A stretch of DNA of 64,000 bases, from NCBI GenBank assembly GCA_945877815.1, contig CAMDWJ010000013.1, forward strand, positions 42,771 to 106,770, given 5' to 3'. The number at the start of each line of letters is the position of its first letter. The first letter of the stretch is position 1. Source of the DNA: Caenispirillum bisanense. Lineage in GTDB: Bacteria; Pseudomonadota; Alphaproteobacteria; Rhodospirillales; UBA2165. The notes below the pieces were generated by a model. It worked only from the letters and a program-made list of their open reading frames with translations, was not told the origin of the DNA and ran no database searches. A program made the translations under genes and the position numbers. Positions 25,837-36,093 of the stretch are shown here, piece after piece.

Positions 25837-26994
25837 CTATGAATAAGGATCCGCGGCGTCGCGCAAGCCGTCGCCGAAGAAATTGAACGCCAGCACCGTT
25901 ATGATGACCGGCAGTGCGGGCAAAAGCAGCCACGGATACAGTGCCACGGCTTCCAGGTTCTGCGCCTCGACCAACAGGACGCCCCAGCTGGTGATTGGCG
26001 GCCTCAGCCCAAGCCCAAGGAACGACAGTGCTGTTTCGGCCAGGATCATCGAGGGGATCGACAGGGTCGCCGAGGCGATCAGATGGCTCATGAAATTCGG
26101 CAGGAGGTGGCGTACGACAATGCGCGACGGCGTCGCCCCCATCAATTGCGCGGCTGTGCTGTAATCCTCTTCGCGCAATTGCAGGAGCTTGGAGCGCACA
26201 GCGCGGGCGAGCCCCGGCCAATCGAGAAGTGCTAAGATGATAGTAATGCCAAAATAGACCGCGACTGGCGACCAGGTCAGCGGCAAGGCCGCCGACAGCG
26301 CCAGCCACAACGGCAGTTCAGGCAGCGAGCGCAGGATTTCGATAACGCGTTGCGATGCCGCATCGATCCAGCCGCCGAAATAGCCGGCGGCGCCTCCAAC
26401 CGCGATGCCGAGCACGAAACTGATGACGATGCCGACGAACCCGACGGTCAGCGAGATGCGCGTCCCGTACAGAACGCGCGACAACATGTCGCGTCCCAAG
26501 CGGTCGGTCCCAAACAGGAAGAATGTACCGCCCACGGCCGGGCAGACGAGATGCAGGTTGCCTTCGAAGGTATCCCACAAACGGTACGCCTCGCCCCGGC
26601 ACAAGAAACGCAACGGCTGAACCTTCGCCGGATTTGGCGTGTAGTCGCGTTTCAAGGTCCTGAGATCGAGCTTGTAGTCCAACCCGTACACGAAAGGCCC
26701 GACAAAGCTCCCGTCATGGAACAGATGAACCGCTTGCGGCGGCGCATAGATGAAGTCGGTATTGCGCGTCTGCAGCTCGTATGGGGCCAGGAATTCGGTG
26801 ATCAGAATCGAAGCGTAAAAGAGCGCGAGGATCGCGCCCGATATGACCGCGAGACGATGGCGGCGCAGGCGCCACCACATCATCTTCCATTGCGAGGCGA
26901 GGTAGAAACGCTCCTGTTCCGGCGTCAGGGCCGCGATCCGATACGGGTCGAACGGCTCGCGCGAGACGAAATGCTTCATTTTCGGCTCGCTCAT
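25837..26994 (-). CDS. Opp/Dpp-type ABC transporter permease (C component)
   Basis: 385-residue inner-membrane permease of the OppC/DppC class. A first helix (ISGAILALFYASILI) is followed by a periplasmic domain of about 110 residues, then GTDRLGRDMLSRVLYGTRISL and the EAA loop AAQLMGATPSRIVVRHLLPN that docks on the ATPase, and the end typical of the family (VLAFNFFGDGLRDAADPYS). The ATG overlaps the stop of the upstream permease by four bases. Works with the B component, the binding protein and the fused ATPase just upstream. Confidence 0.9.
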   Translation of the reverse strand: MSEPKMKHFVSREPFDPYRIAALTPEQERFYLASQWKMMWWRLRRHRLAVISGAILALFYASILITEFLAPYELQTRNTDFIYAPPQAVHLFHDGSFVGPFVYGLDYKLDLRTLKRDYTPNPAKVQPLRFLCRGEAYRLWDTFEGNLHLVCPAVGGTFFLFGTDRLGRDMLSRVLYGTRISLTVGFVGIVISFVLGIAVGGAAGYFGGWIDAASQRVIEILRSLPELPLWLALSAALPLTWSPVAVYFGITIILALLDWPGLARAVRSKLLQLREEDYSTAAQLMGATPSRIVVRHLLPNFMSHLIASATLSIPSMILAETALSFLGLGLRPPITSWGVLLVEAQNLEAVALYPWLLLPALPVIITVLAFNFFGDGLRDAADPYS

Positions 26995-27986
26995 CGCTTC
27001 CCCCCATCCAGGCGGATGCGTGGATCGAAGAGCGCCAGTAGCATGTCGGAGATCGCCATGCCGACGACCGTGAGGACCGAGACGAACAGCAGGAACGAAC
27101 CGGCAAGGTAAGTGTCCTGGTTCTTCAGCGCCTCAAGCAGCAAGGGCCCGGTCGTCGGCAGATCGAGAATGACCGCGACGATGACCGAACCCGAAACGAC
27201 CTGCGGCAGTAGATTGCCGATATCGGCGATGAACGGATTGAGCCCCATGCGCAGCGGATATTTGATGAGGAGTCGCCGTTCCGATAGACCCTTCGCGCGC
27301 GCGGTGACGACATAGGGCTTCTTAAGCTCATCAAGCAGATTGGCGCGCAGCCGGCGAATCATCGCCGCCGTGCCCGACGTGCCGATCACGATCACGGGTA
27401 TGACCAGATGTTCGGCGATGGACAGGAACTTCGCCAGGTTCAACGGCTGCCCCTCGAACTGTGGATCCATCAATCCGCCGATAGAGGTGTTGAACAGTTT
27501 CTTGGCGAGGAACATCAAGATCAGCGCCAGCAGGAAATTCGGGATGGCGAGCCCGAGGAAGCCCAAAAACGTTAGGCCATAATCGCCGACGCTATATTGG
27601 CGGGTCGCCGAATAGACGCCGATTGGAAAGGCCACAATATATATGAAGACGACGACGGCGAGGTTCAGGATCAGCGAATGGAGGAACACGGAACCCACAA
27701 CATCGATCACCGGCAGATCATACGCGATGGAGCGGCCGAAATCGCCGTGCAGTATGCCCGCAATCCAGATCAGATATTGCTGCCAGATCGGCTTATCGAG
27801 ATGAAATTCCTGGCGCAGGAATTCGATCTTCTGCGGATCGACCGCTTCGCCCTGGCTTTCCAACTCCGCGATATAGCTGGTGACGAAATCGCCGGGCGGA
27901 GCCTGGATCACGGCAAAGACGATGGCGCTGATCGCGAGCAAGCTCAGGATCATCACGAACATGCGCCGGGCGAAATAGTGGAGCAT
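26991..27986 (-). CDS. Opp/Dpp-type ABC transporter permease (B component)
   Basis: 331-residue inner-membrane permease of the OppB/DppB class: N-terminal helix RRMFVMILSLLAISAIVFAV, QYLIWIAGILHGDFGRSI, the EAA loop (YVVTARAKGLSERRLLIKYP) and SVLTVVGMAISDMLLALFDP at the end. Six helices are expected. It follows the binding-protein gene after a 134-base gap that contains a palindromic repeat. The pair of permeases imports short peptides or oligosaccharides; the class cannot be settled from the permeases. Confidence 0.9.
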   Translation of the reverse strand: MLHYFARRMFVMILSLLAISAIVFAVIQAPPGDFVTSYIAELESQGEAVDPQKIEFLRQEFHLDKPIWQQYLIWIAGILHGDFGRSIAYDLPVIDVVGSVFLHSLILNLAVVVFIYIVAFPIGVYSATRQYSVGDYGLTFLGFLGLAIPNFLLALILMFLAKKLFNTSIGGLMDPQFEGQPLNLAKFLSIAEHLVIPVIVIGTSGTAAMIRRLRANLLDELKKPYVVTARAKGLSERRLLIKYPLRMGLNPFIADIGNLLPQVVSGSVIVAVILDLPTTGPLLLEALKNQDTYLAGSFLLFVSVLTVVGMAISDMLLALFDPRIRLDGGKR

Positions 27987-28025
27987 CGGTTAGGTCTGCT
28001 CCATGATGACGTCAATCAAGTCGTC

Positions 28026-28103
28026 ATGGCCGGGCTTAACCCGGCCATCCATCTTTTGCGTTAAAGCGCTGTGAAGATGCATGCGCGGATCAAGTCCGCG
28101 CAT
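28026..28103. repeat. REP-like double palindrome
   Basis: Two stem-loops in the gap between the binding-protein and permease genes: ATGGCCGGG-CTTAA-CCCGGCCAT (28026-28048) and ATGCGCGGA-TCAAG-TCCGCGCAT (28081-28103). Each has a 9-bp stem and a five-base loop. This is the layout of dispersed alphaproteobacterial intergenic repeats. Confidence 0.75.
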
Positions 28104-28120
28104 GACGGCCATATTATAAA

Positions 28121-30025
28121 TCATGGGGTCAGCCCCTTCCCTTTCGCCACCGGCGCGAGCCAAAAGGTGTCCGGTCGATAAATGCCGAAATGCGCGCCAG
28201 GATCCCAATTGTAAATGGCCTCGGCCGGCACATTGCGCAGCCGCCGATTGACGACGACGACCTGCGGCACACCGCTGATCAGGCCGATCGAGAAGACCTG
28301 ATCGGAATAGATATCGAGGATGGAACGCCAGATACGCGCGCGCTCTGCGTCCGTCACCGCGCGCGTCCATTCGGTGTTGAGCGCGGACAGTTCCTGCGCC
28401 GCCGCAAGATCGACCGGCTCGCCCGAGCGCCCGCGCGTCTCGACATATTGCCCCCATTTCGGCCATTGCAGCTGCTGCTGCAGGGTCGGCGCGAATTCCT
28501 GCGGGCTGCTGGTCGCCGTCGGGATGCCGTTCTCGACTCCGGACCACATGGACATCTTGATCGATCCGGCGAAAACGCCGTTGCGGAACAGATCGCGGGT
28601 CAAGGGTTTGGGATAGAGCTTCACGCCGATACGCGCCCAGGAATCGCGGATCAGTTCGAGCAAGTCGGAGGGTTCGGATTCCTCGGTCGCAAAAACGAGG
28701 GTGATGTCGAGCGGCGTCCCGTTGGCCATCAACCGCGTGCCTTGCGCATTGCGGCGAGTCAATCCCAACTCGTCCAACAGGCGGTTGGCGGCGGCGACGT
28801 CGAATTTCGTCCAACGCTGCGCGAAGGCGGCTTCGTAGAGCGGGCTCTCGGGCAGGACGAGATTTCCCGTCTCGCGCGCGAGGCCATAATAAATGACCTG
28901 GTTGAGTTCGTGCCGATCGATCGCCATCGAAAGTGCCCGGCGGAAGCGCACGTCGCGCAACAGCGTGCGCCAGTTGGGATCGGTGGCACTCATGTTGGGG
29001 AACAGCGCCCAGCGCGAACCTTGCGCCGTTTTCCACAAATGCGTGGCGTAGTCGAAATCGTCTTCCGACTGTTTGATAACGGTGAAGTTCTGGAAATTGA
29101 GGCCGCGTGCCTGCAAATCCGACTCGCCCGATCCCGTCTTGATCGGGATGAGCTTGTTGTTGGTGATGTTGATCCGTACCTCGTCAATATAAGGAAGCTG
29201 ACGGCCGTTCTCGTCCACGCGATGGTAAAAGGCGTTGCGTTTGAAGACGAAGCGGCGTGCCGGCGGCTCGGTGGTTAGCACCCACGGATCGAGCGCCGGC
29301 AGGTTCGGATTCTGGTTGCGGTATTGCTGACCCATGACGTAGTGAAGCGCCATCCAATTGCGCTGGGACGCGGCCTTAACCATCTCGTCCAACTTTTTTG
29401 GGTCGGCATATTTGGCGTGGAACTGCTTGAGATAATGCGCCGGACGATAGGGAAAGAGCGGGCGCGGCCCCGCCAAGGCCGTTAGGAAATACGGGTTCGG
29501 CAGAGACCAGGAATAACGCACCGTCCACGCATCGATCATCTCGAAGCGCGGACGCTCGCCTTCCACCACCATTTCGATGGGCAGCGGATCGTTGGTTCCC
29601 TCTAAGCCCGCGACATCCTCGAAATAATAACGGAAATCCTCGGCCGTGAAGGGCTGTCCATCGGACCAGCGGTGACCGGAACGCAAGTGGAAGGTGAAGA
29701 TACGCCCCTCCTCCACCTCGAAGGCTTCGAGGATATCGGGAACGATCTCGTAGGCGCGGTTATAGCCGACAAGACGCGCATAGCCGTAAACCACCATCTG
29801 GCGCGTATCGACGTCGCTCGCCATCAGAAGATCGATCGCGCCGCCATGGATGCCGGGATCGCCGAGATGCACGACGGATGGATTGGCCGGTAGCCGTTGC
29901 TCGATCGGCGGAAGCTGCCGCGTGGCAACCGCATCGGCAAAGATCGGCGTTTCGACGACGGCCTCGGCACGTCCCGATGCCACCAGCAGAGCGACGGCAA
30001 ATAGAAAAAGTGCGAAACCTCTCAT
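28121..30025 (-). CDS. ABC transporter solute-binding protein, family 5
   Basis: 634-residue periplasmic binding protein of the peptide/oligosaccharide class, larger than classic DppA. Signal peptide [18 protein letters not shown], cut after about AEA. Family marks: FTFHLRSGHRWSDGQPFTAEDF, LRDVRFRRALSMAIDRHELN and a late RNVPAEAIYNWDPGAHFG. The length and these marks recall the group found with alpha-galactoside or peptide uptake in rhizobia, so the ligand is open. The ATG overlaps the ATPase stop as ATGA, fixing the start. It feeds the two permeases downstream. Confidence 0.9.
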   Translation of the reverse strand: MRGFALFLFAVALLVASGRAEAVVETPIFADAVATRQLPPIEQRLPANPSVVHLGDPGIHGGAIDLLMASDVDTRQMVVYGYARLVGYNRAYEIVPDILEAFEVEEGRIFTFHLRSGHRWSDGQPFTAEDFRYYFEDVAGLEGTNDPLPIEMVVEGERPRFEMIDAWTVRYSWSLPNPYFLTALAGPRPLFPYRPAHYLKQFHAKYADPKKLDEMVKAASQRNWMALHYVMGQQYRNQNPNLPALDPWVLTTEPPARRFVFKRNAFYHRVDENGRQLPYIDEVRINITNNKLIPIKTGSGESDLQARGLNFQNFTVIKQSEDDFDYATHLWKTAQGSRWALFPNMSATDPNWRTLLRDVRFRRALSMAIDRHELNQVIYYGLARETGNLVLPESPLYEAAFAQRWTKFDVAAANRLLDELGLTRRNAQGTRLMANGTPLDITLVFATEESEPSDLLELIRDSWARIGVKLYPKPLTRDLFRNGVFAGSIKMSMWSGVENGIPTATSSPQEFAPTLQQQLQWPKWGQYVETRGRSGEPVDLAAAQELSALNTEWTRAVTDAERARIWRSILDIYSDQVFSIGLISGVPQVVVVNRRLRNVPAEAIYNWDPGAHFGIYRPDTFWLAPVAKGKGLTP

Positions 30026-31893
30026 CGCGCCCGCCGGAACATGTTCTGATGTTCGGACATGCGAACGTGATGGTTGGCGGAAATCTGCATGAGGGCGAGA
30101 TGGCTGGTCGGTGTCACGGTGAAGGGTGCGGGCCATTCCTCTGGATTGGAGGCGCGGCCTTCCATCAATGCGCGTAAATCGAGGCGCCGATCGGGATCGG
30201 GGAACGGCACCGCGCTGACCAAGGCTCGCGTATAGGGATGAACGGGATCTTCGAACAGGACCTCGCGCGGGGCCACTTCGACCAGTCGCCCCCGACACAT
30301 GACGGCGATGCGGTCAGCCACGTAATCGACGACGGCGAGATTGTGAGAGACGAAGATATAGGTAAGGCCCAGCGCTTTTTGCAGATCCTTCATCAAATTG
30401 AGAATTTGCGCCTGGACCGAGACGTCGAGGGCCGAGACCGGCTCGTCGCACAATAAAATTTCGGGCTTCAAAGCGAGTGCACGCGCAATCGAGATACGCT
30501 GGCGTTGCCCGCCGGAGAAACTGTGCGGATAGCGGTTGAGGAAATGTGGATCGAGGCCGACAAGCTCCATCAGCTCCTTCACCATTTCGGTGCGGTAGGC
30601 CCGGTCGCCGACTTTATGGATGACCAGCGGTTCGCTCACGATGTCGAACACCGTCATGCGCGGATTGAGCGCCCCGAAGGGATCCTGGAACACATATTGG
30701 ATGCGCCGGCGATAAGGAACCAAGTCCTTGCCCGACAAATCCGTGAGGATGACCGGCTTGCCCGCATCGATGAAAATGACCTCGCCGCCATCGGGATCGA
30801 GAGCGCGCGTGATGATCTTGCACAAAGTCGTCTTGCCGCAGCCGGACTCGCCGACCAGTCCCAGGGTCTCGCCTCGCCGTACGACGAAGCTCACATCGTC
30901 GACGACGCGTTGCGGCTCATCCTTGCCGCCGCGCGCGGTAAAATCCTTTACGATCGAACGCACGCTTAGCAGCGGCAAGGCGGCATCCAATTCCGTCTCG
31001 CTGCCCCGCGCCAGCGGCGTCAGGAGATGCCCGGTCGTCGGCGTGATCTCGCGGATTGGCTGAAGCCGCTCGCCCTCCTTCATATTGAAGCGCGGAACCG
31101 CGCGCAGAAGCGACGTGAGGTAAGGATGTTCTGGTGAGCGAAAAATATCGTCGATGGTTCCCGCCTCCATCACTTTACCCTCGTACATCACCACCGCCGC
31201 ATCGGCGATATTAGCGACCACACCGAGATCGTGGGTGATGAGCAGCACCGACATCTTCAGCTGCTCTTGCAGATCTTCGAGCAGTTTGAGGATTTGCGCC
31301 TGGATCGTGACGTCGAGCGCGGTCGTCGGCTCGTCGGCCACCAAAAGCGCGGGATGGCAGATTAGTGCCATCGCGATCATGGCACGCTGGCGCAACCCGC
31401 CAGACAGTTCGAACGGATAGGCATTGGCGCCGCGGTCCGGCTCGGGAAAGCCGACGAGGCTCAGCATGTCGCGTGTCGCGCGCTTCGCCTCGCGCTTTGA
31501 GGCAACGTGATGCAGGCGCATGGCCTCGGAGACCTGATTTCCAACGGTATGTACCGGCGACAGCGAGGTCATCGGTTCCTGGAAGATCATTGAGATGCGG
31601 CCACCGCGGATCGATTGCATGGCCCGGCCGCGCGGATCGAGCGTGGAAATATTTACGGTGGTGGTTCCGTCGGGGTCGTGGAACAGGATGCGGCCGCTCG
31701 CGATACGGCCGTTGTCGGGCAAAATGCCGAGGATCGCCTGAGCGATCGTCGATTTTCCCGATCCCGACTCGCCCACGATCGCGACGGTGCTGGCCGCCGG
31801 AACGCAGAAAGAAACGCCGTCGACGGCACGCACGGTTCCCGCCTGAACGCGGAACTCGACGGCCAAATCCTCGACGGTCAGAAAATCCTCCAT
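30022..31893 (-). CDS. Fused Opp/Dpp-type ABC ATPase (D and F components)
   Basis: 623 residues holding two ATPase domains in one chain, the equivalents of DppD and DppF. Domain 1 has [17 protein letters not shown] and [12 protein letters not shown]; domain 2 has [17 protein letters not shown] and [12 protein letters not shown]. Both sites look intact, and each domain ends in the oligopeptide-transporter C-terminal extension. The fused form is common in alphaproteobacteria. It is separated from the small membrane protein gene by only two bases and overlaps the binding-protein gene. Confidence 0.93.
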   Translation of the reverse strand: MEDFLTVEDLAVEFRVQAGTVRAVDGVSFCVPAASTVAIVGESGSGKSTIAQAILGILPDNGRIASGRILFHDPDGTTTVNISTLDPRGRAMQSIRGGRISMIFQEPMTSLSPVHTVGNQVSEAMRLHHVASKREAKRATRDMLSLVGFPEPDRGANAYPFELSGGLRQRAMIAMALICHPALLVADEPTTALDVTIQAQILKLLEDLQEQLKMSVLLITHDLGVVANIADAAVVMYEGKVMEAGTIDDIFRSPEHPYLTSLLRAVPRFNMKEGERLQPIREITPTTGHLLTPLARGSETELDAALPLLSVRSIVKDFTARGGKDEPQRVVDDVSFVVRRGETLGLVGESGCGKTTLCKIITRALDPDGGEVIFIDAGKPVILTDLSGKDLVPYRRRIQYVFQDPFGALNPRMTVFDIVSEPLVIHKVGDRAYRTEMVKELMELVGLDPHFLNRYPHSFSGGQRQRISIARALALKPEILLCDEPVSALDVSVQAQILNLMKDLQKALGLTYIFVSHNLAVVDYVADRIAVMCRGRLVEVAPREVLFEDPVHPYTRALVSAVPFPDPDRRLDLRALMEGRASNPEEWPAPFTVTPTSHLALMQISANHHVRMSEHQNMFRRAR

Positions 31894-31895
31894 CG

Positions 31896-32408
31896 CTAAA
31901 CGCCATCCCCATCGTCGTCGTCGTCGATCCGGGGATCGGCGATATCGATGGAGCGGAGGTTCACGATGGTCGCAGGTTTGAAATCGAGCCGGTTTCGTGC
32001 GGCTGCACCGGTTGCCGCGAGCGCAACATCGCGAAAGCCAATAAGACCAGATCCGATGCGGATCGCGGACCCAGCTCCCTTGAGCTTGAGTTCCATAAAG
32101 CCCGTAAGATTTTTCCAGGTCGTGAAATAGGACAGTTCAAAGCGCTGGAGGCGTTCCCAAGGGATCGTGCGCCGCCGGAGCGCAATCAAGGTGATGCCCT
32201 CATCGTCTACAATAACGCGGGTGATCTGACGCATTGCGGTCTGCCACAAGAGAGTCACGAAAATGGCTGCCATGACGGCCAAGATCACGATGACGAAATT
32301 CGCGGGCGACACCCAACTGAAGGGCGCCCCGCATATCGCGAGCCCGATTAGCCCTCGCACATAATCCCGGCCAAGATCGGTCCGCGTATAGACGTGTTCA
32401 GATGCCAT
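31896..32408 (-). CDS. Small membrane protein with PH-like domain
   Basis: 170-residue protein. Residues about 20-58 form two hydrophobic helices (GLIGLAICGAPFSWVSP then VIVILAVMAAIFVTLLW), followed by a strand-rich domain (ITRVIVDDEGITLIALRR, IPWERLQRFELSYF) of the type seen in bacterial PH-like/YcxB-type proteins, and an acidic tail. Function unknown. ATG 32408 is chosen; the extra upstream frame overlaps the ABC exporter. It sits two bases before the ATPase gene and ten bases after the exporter stop, so it is cotranscribed and might accompany either transporter. Confidence 0.7.
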   Translation of the reverse strand: MASEHVYTRTDLGRDYVRGLIGLAICGAPFSWVSPANFVIVILAVMAAIFVTLLWQTAMRQITRVIVDDEGITLIALRRRTIPWERLQRFELSYFTTWKNLTGFMELKLKGAGSAIRIGSGLIGFRDVALAATGAAARNRLDFKPATIVNLRSIDIADPRIDDDDDGDGV

Positions 32409-32418
32409 TGGTCCTATC

Positions 32419-35400
32419 TCAATTTCCGGTCGCGGCGCGGAGCGTGAAGGGCAACCCCTCGCCCGATTTGACTTTGACGACCTGCTGATCGGGTTCGAGC
32501 TCGTCGATGGGGCGATAACCGAAGACGATTTCCTCACGGCAGCCAATGCGAATATCGCCGAGTTCGATCGGCGCCGCCATCTTGTCCGCTATCCGTTGGG
32601 CCAGCAGCCGATGGCTGCGCTCGTCCGGTGCCGGCGTCACGATGATCGCAAATCCCAGATCGTCGATGCGCGCCGCCATATCGGTATCGCGGAAACAAAC
32701 ACGCAGGCGATCGGCAACCGCACGGATCAACTGCGCCGTCTGCGCCTTGTCGAGGGTTCCGTTGAGATCGAAGTTCTTCGTCGCATCGAACCACAAGAGG
32801 CCGGAACCTTCCGAAAAACCCCGGTTGCGCGCGATGGTCAGGCTGAGCCTATCCTTGAATAGGCGGCGATCCGGCAGATCGCTGACCGCGTCGCGAACCG
32901 CCGATGCCGCCGACAGATCCCGGGTGGTGCGCTCCAGCCGGTCGGCGACGGCGCGCGTGACCCGCGCACTCATATCGACATCCTCGGCCACGAGCTTCAG
33001 GAACACATCCTTGGAAATACTCATGACCACAAGCGCCTTGGCCGCCTTGATGGTGGCGCTGCGGGGCGCCTCGCACAACAAGGCCAATTCGCCGAACAAC
33101 TCGCCGCGCTTCAGGGTCACCAGTTTGCGCGGCCCGTCCGCAGTATGAATGATCACATCCGCTTCGCCCTCGACGATAACATAAGCCTTGTCGCCAACGT
33201 CTCCCTGATGGAATACTTCCTCATCCGCCGCGTAAGCGAATCGTTCCGAGGCGAAGGACAGCAATTTGAGTCGCGCGCGCGACAGACCCGCGAACAGAGG
33301 AATGCGCGCCAGCACATCGACCTCCTCGCCGAACCCGACATCCGTGCCGCCCGATTTATCTGTCTGGGTCACATCAAGATCCGGTAAGGCGCCGCCGGCG
33401 ATATTGACGATCTTGCCGTTCTCGATGCGGAAGACCTGATCGAAATTCTCGACCGCATCGTTGCCGCTCAGCACCGCGATCAAGGTGCGGCCCTTCATTT
33501 CGACGCGGATGCGACGCGCAAGGGAAGCCTGGCTTTCGAGATCGAGTGCCGTGGCAGCCTCATTCATCACGAAGATGTCGGGTTTTTTGAGCAAGGCGCG
33601 CGCGATCGACAGGCGTTGACGCAGACCGAGCGCCAACCGGCTGCCGCCGTTACCGACGTTGAAACCGAGGCCGAGATCGATGATCTCGATGCGCAATCCG
33701 CATTCGGCGACGATCTCGGCCAAGACCTCGCCGACACGTTGCGCGCTTTCGGCGCGCTCGCTCGCCAGCTTGCCGAACAGGATATTGTCCTGAACCGAGG
33801 CCGCGCCGTTGTAATGCTCGGCGTCGAAAAACTCGACGGCCCCACGCGCCGCGTCCGGCAATCCGGTTGCGAAGGCATGCCGCGCGTCGAGCAGGCGGGC
33901 CTCGAAAGCCTCGTCGATCAAACCGATATGGTGGCGCGCCGGGACCAAGCGGAACGGCAAGGCCTGGAGCCGGCCACGATCCTCGTCGTTGAGGGCATCG
34001 AGGCCCGCTTGATCGACGCGTTTCAGGATGGCCTGGAATTCGGGCAAATCGTCGGAGCTGATGAAGCTGAATCGTTCGAAGAATTCATGCCCGGGCGGCA
34101 GGCCTTGAAACAGATCGACCATGATCTCGGCGAGGCGGTGGCCTTTTTCGAGAAAATCGTGCGTAAGGCCGACCTTATCCAGGGCGGCGAGCACATGAGG
34201 ATTGCCGCCAAGCTTGTCGACCGCGAAGGCGGCCCCGACCGGCGTACCGAACAGGATGTTCTCGGCGATCGACGCGTTGGCGTTGAGACGGTCGCGGTCG
34301 AAGGGCTCGACGAAATCCGCGATCTCGCGCTCGGCCAATCGGCGCCGCAGCAAGCTGCGCGCATCCAACAACCGGTTCGCCAATTCAGCCCTCTTCTTGG
34401 GATCGATCGATTGACGCAGGCCGATCTGAAAGATGTCCTCTTCGAGGCCCGCCACCGATAGTGTCTCGATCAGGCGCGGCGTCGCGTCTTTTGGACCGGT
34501 GGCGCCGATGACCGCGTAATCGATCCAATCGGCATTCATGTCGAAATCGAGATTGCCCGACTTGGACGCCTCGGTGACGTCCCATTTGCGCCGGCTCGCG
34601 GCGTCGCCGTCGTAAACGGGTTGGGTCAGCGGGCGATGCTTGATGCCGTACAGAAGATTGTCGCGCACAGATCCCGCGAACAGAAACGGCGTTTGGTCGG
34701 CGTAGGAAATGCGCCGTCCCGTCACCGCTTCGGGCAAAGTCAACAAATTGCGCTCGCCGATGCTCAGCCGCCCGCCGGTCGGGAACAGGAGCCGCGCCAG
34801 GATTTGCGCGACCTCGCTCTTGCCGCCCGCCGGCGAGCCGACCAGCGCGATATGCGCCGGCAGATCGACACTCAGCGAGGCGCCGTCGATCACCTTCAAG
34901 CCGTCTTCCTCGACGAGACTGAGGTTCGATCCGGTCAATCGTCCGGCCAAGGCTGCATCTTCGGACGGATCGTTCTTCAAAACGCCGGGATCGAGCAGAT
35001 CGGGCAGATTGAAGCGTTCGACGATCTGTTCGTATTTCAGTTTCGAATCTTCGTAGTGGTGGTAATAGTCGAGCAGCGCCTTCCAAGGTGCGGTCACGTC
35101 CTTGTAGGCGGCGAGCACGGCCAGAAGTGCGCCCAACGTCAGGCTTCCGTGGATCACCAGATAGCCACCGATCGAATAGAAAAAGAACGGCGTCAGCAGC
35201 GAGAGGAAATTGTTAAGCCCCTTGATCGCGAATTTGCGTTTATAGATATCGAAGCGGATCGCATAGATGCGTCCGAGCCGCGCCGACAGATCGGCCAGCT
35301 CGTATTGCGAGGTATCGTTGGCATGGATGGCGTCGGCGCCGGTCACGGTTTCACCGATCCGCTCGGCGAGCTTGCGCACGGTGGCGACACGCTCCTTGCC

Positions 35401-35982
35401 CAGCAACTGCACCTTCTTTTGCAGCTTCGGGATGACGTAGCCCTGAACGGGATAGAGCGCGACCGCCGCGAGGCCGAGCCGCCAGTCTTGGACGAACATG
35501 AAAGCCATGAGCGTGACCAGCAGCCCGCCCTGATAGGCCGGCAAGGACACCGACTCGCCGAAAAATCCGCCGAGCGGCTCGGTCTCCTGATTGACCATCG
35601 AGACGACCTCGCCTTGCGAGGTCTTACGGAAAGCGGGCAGCGGAAAGCGCAGCACATGTTCGAGGATCTGGAAACGCAGGCGGCGCAACATGCGTTCGCC
35701 CGAAGATCCGCGATAGGTATTCACGACATATTTAAACTGGCCGTTGATGAAGATCAGCGCCAGATAGAAGCCGCACAGGATAGAAAGTAGCCCGATCTGA
35801 TCGAACTCGAAGCCCAATAATCGATGCGGGAAGTTCTGGCCGCGGATCGCGTCGTCGACGATCGATTTAGGGACAGCGAGGGAAAAATAATAAAATGGCA
35901 GCGCCGCGAGTGCCACCACCAGCAGGAATATCTGATCTTTCAGGCTATACCGGAGTACGTAGCCGAATACGCCTTTTTCCAT
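32419..35982 (-). CDS. ABC exporter with split ATPase, cNMP-binding and GGDEF-like domains
   Basis: 1187 residues. A type-1 exporter membrane domain (about 15-310) has the GEVVSMVNQETEPLGGFF coupling region. The ATPase starts with Walker A GSPAGGKS (382-389) and Q-loop ADQTPFLFAGS (428-438), but the signature LALGLRQRLS (783-792) comes some 345 residues later, followed by a Walker B ending N-E (FVMNEA) and a SGND in place of the switch His. Three copies of S[VI]x[DE]N[IL]L[FY]G lie at 438-446, 571-579 and 729-737. Residues about 890-1000 are a cyclic-nucleotide-binding domain (GELFGELALLCEAPRSAT). The end resembles a GGDEF domain with a ruined motif (RIDDLGF). ATG 35982 follows family pattern. 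Confidence 0.85.
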   Translation of the reverse strand: MEKGVFGYVLRYSLKDQIFLLVVALAALPFYYFSLAVPKSIVDDAIRGQNFPHRLLGFEFDQIGLLSILCGFYLALIFINGQFKYVVNTYRGSSGERMLRRLRFQILEHVLRFPLPAFRKTSQGEVVSMVNQETEPLGGFFGESVSLPAYQGGLLVTLMAFMFVQDWRLGLAAVALYPVQGYVIPKLQKKVQLLGKERVATVRKLAERIGETVTGADAIHANDTSQYELADLSARLGRIYAIRFDIYKRKFAIKGLNNFLSLLTPFFFYSIGGYLVIHGSLTLGALLAVLAAYKDVTAPWKALLDYYHHYEDSKLKYEQIVERFNLPDLLDPGVLKNDPSEDAALAGRLTGSNLSLVEEDGLKVIDGASLSVDLPAHIALVGSPAGGKSEVAQILARLLFPTGGRLSIGERNLLTLPEAVTGRRISYADQTPFLFAGSVRDNLLYGIKHRPLTQPVYDGDAASRRKWDVTEASKSGNLDFDMNADWIDYAVIGATGPKDATPRLIETLSVAGLEEDIFQIGLRQSIDPKKRAELANRLLDARSLLRRRLAEREIADFVEPFDRDRLNANASIAENILFGTPVGAAFAVDKLGGNPHVLAALDKVGLTHDFLEKGHRLAEIMVDLFQGLPPGHEFFERFSFISSDDLPEFQAILKRVDQAGLDALNDEDRGRLQALPFRLVPARHHIGLIDEAFEARLLDARHAFATGLPDAARGAVEFFDAEHYNGAASVQDNILFGKLASERAESAQRVGEVLAEIVAECGLRIEIIDLGLGFNVGNGGSRLALGLRQRLSIARALLKKPDIFVMNEAATALDLESQASLARRIRVEMKGRTLIAVLSGNDAVENFDQVFRIENGKIVNIAGGALPDLDVTQTDKSGGTDVGFGEEVDVLARIPLFAGLSRARLKLLSFASERFAYAADEEVFHQGDVGDKAYVIVEGEADVIIHTADGPRKLVTLKRGELFGELALLCEAPRSATIKAAKALVVMSISKDVFLKLVAEDVDMSARVTRAVADRLERTTRDLSAASAVRDAVSDLPDRRLFKDRLSLTIARNRGFSEGSGLLWFDATKNFDLNGTLDKAQTAQLIRAVADRLRVCFRDTDMAARIDDLGFAIIVTPAPDERSHRLLAQRIADKMAAPIELGDIRIGCREEIVFGYRPIDELEPDQQVVKVKSGEGLPFTLRAATGN

Positions 35983-36093
35983 CCTGCAACGCCTCGCACC
36001 GTCCGCCTTGGCCCGACGCCGTAAATCCAAAGATTCCGTGCCCCTCAAAGCGCGGCGAGCCTACTCGATTCGGGATCGAAGTCCAAACGCCGC

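Noticed and set aside
25837..31893. Calling the Opp/Dpp-type genes a microcin C (Yej) system
   Set aside because: The periplasmic domain of the C permease and the binding protein fit a wider peptide/oligosaccharide group; Yej-specific features are not clear.
34621..35790. 389-codon plus-strand frame opposite the ABC exporter
   Set aside because: Gln/Arg-rich shadow of the exporter; no ribosome-binding site or motif.
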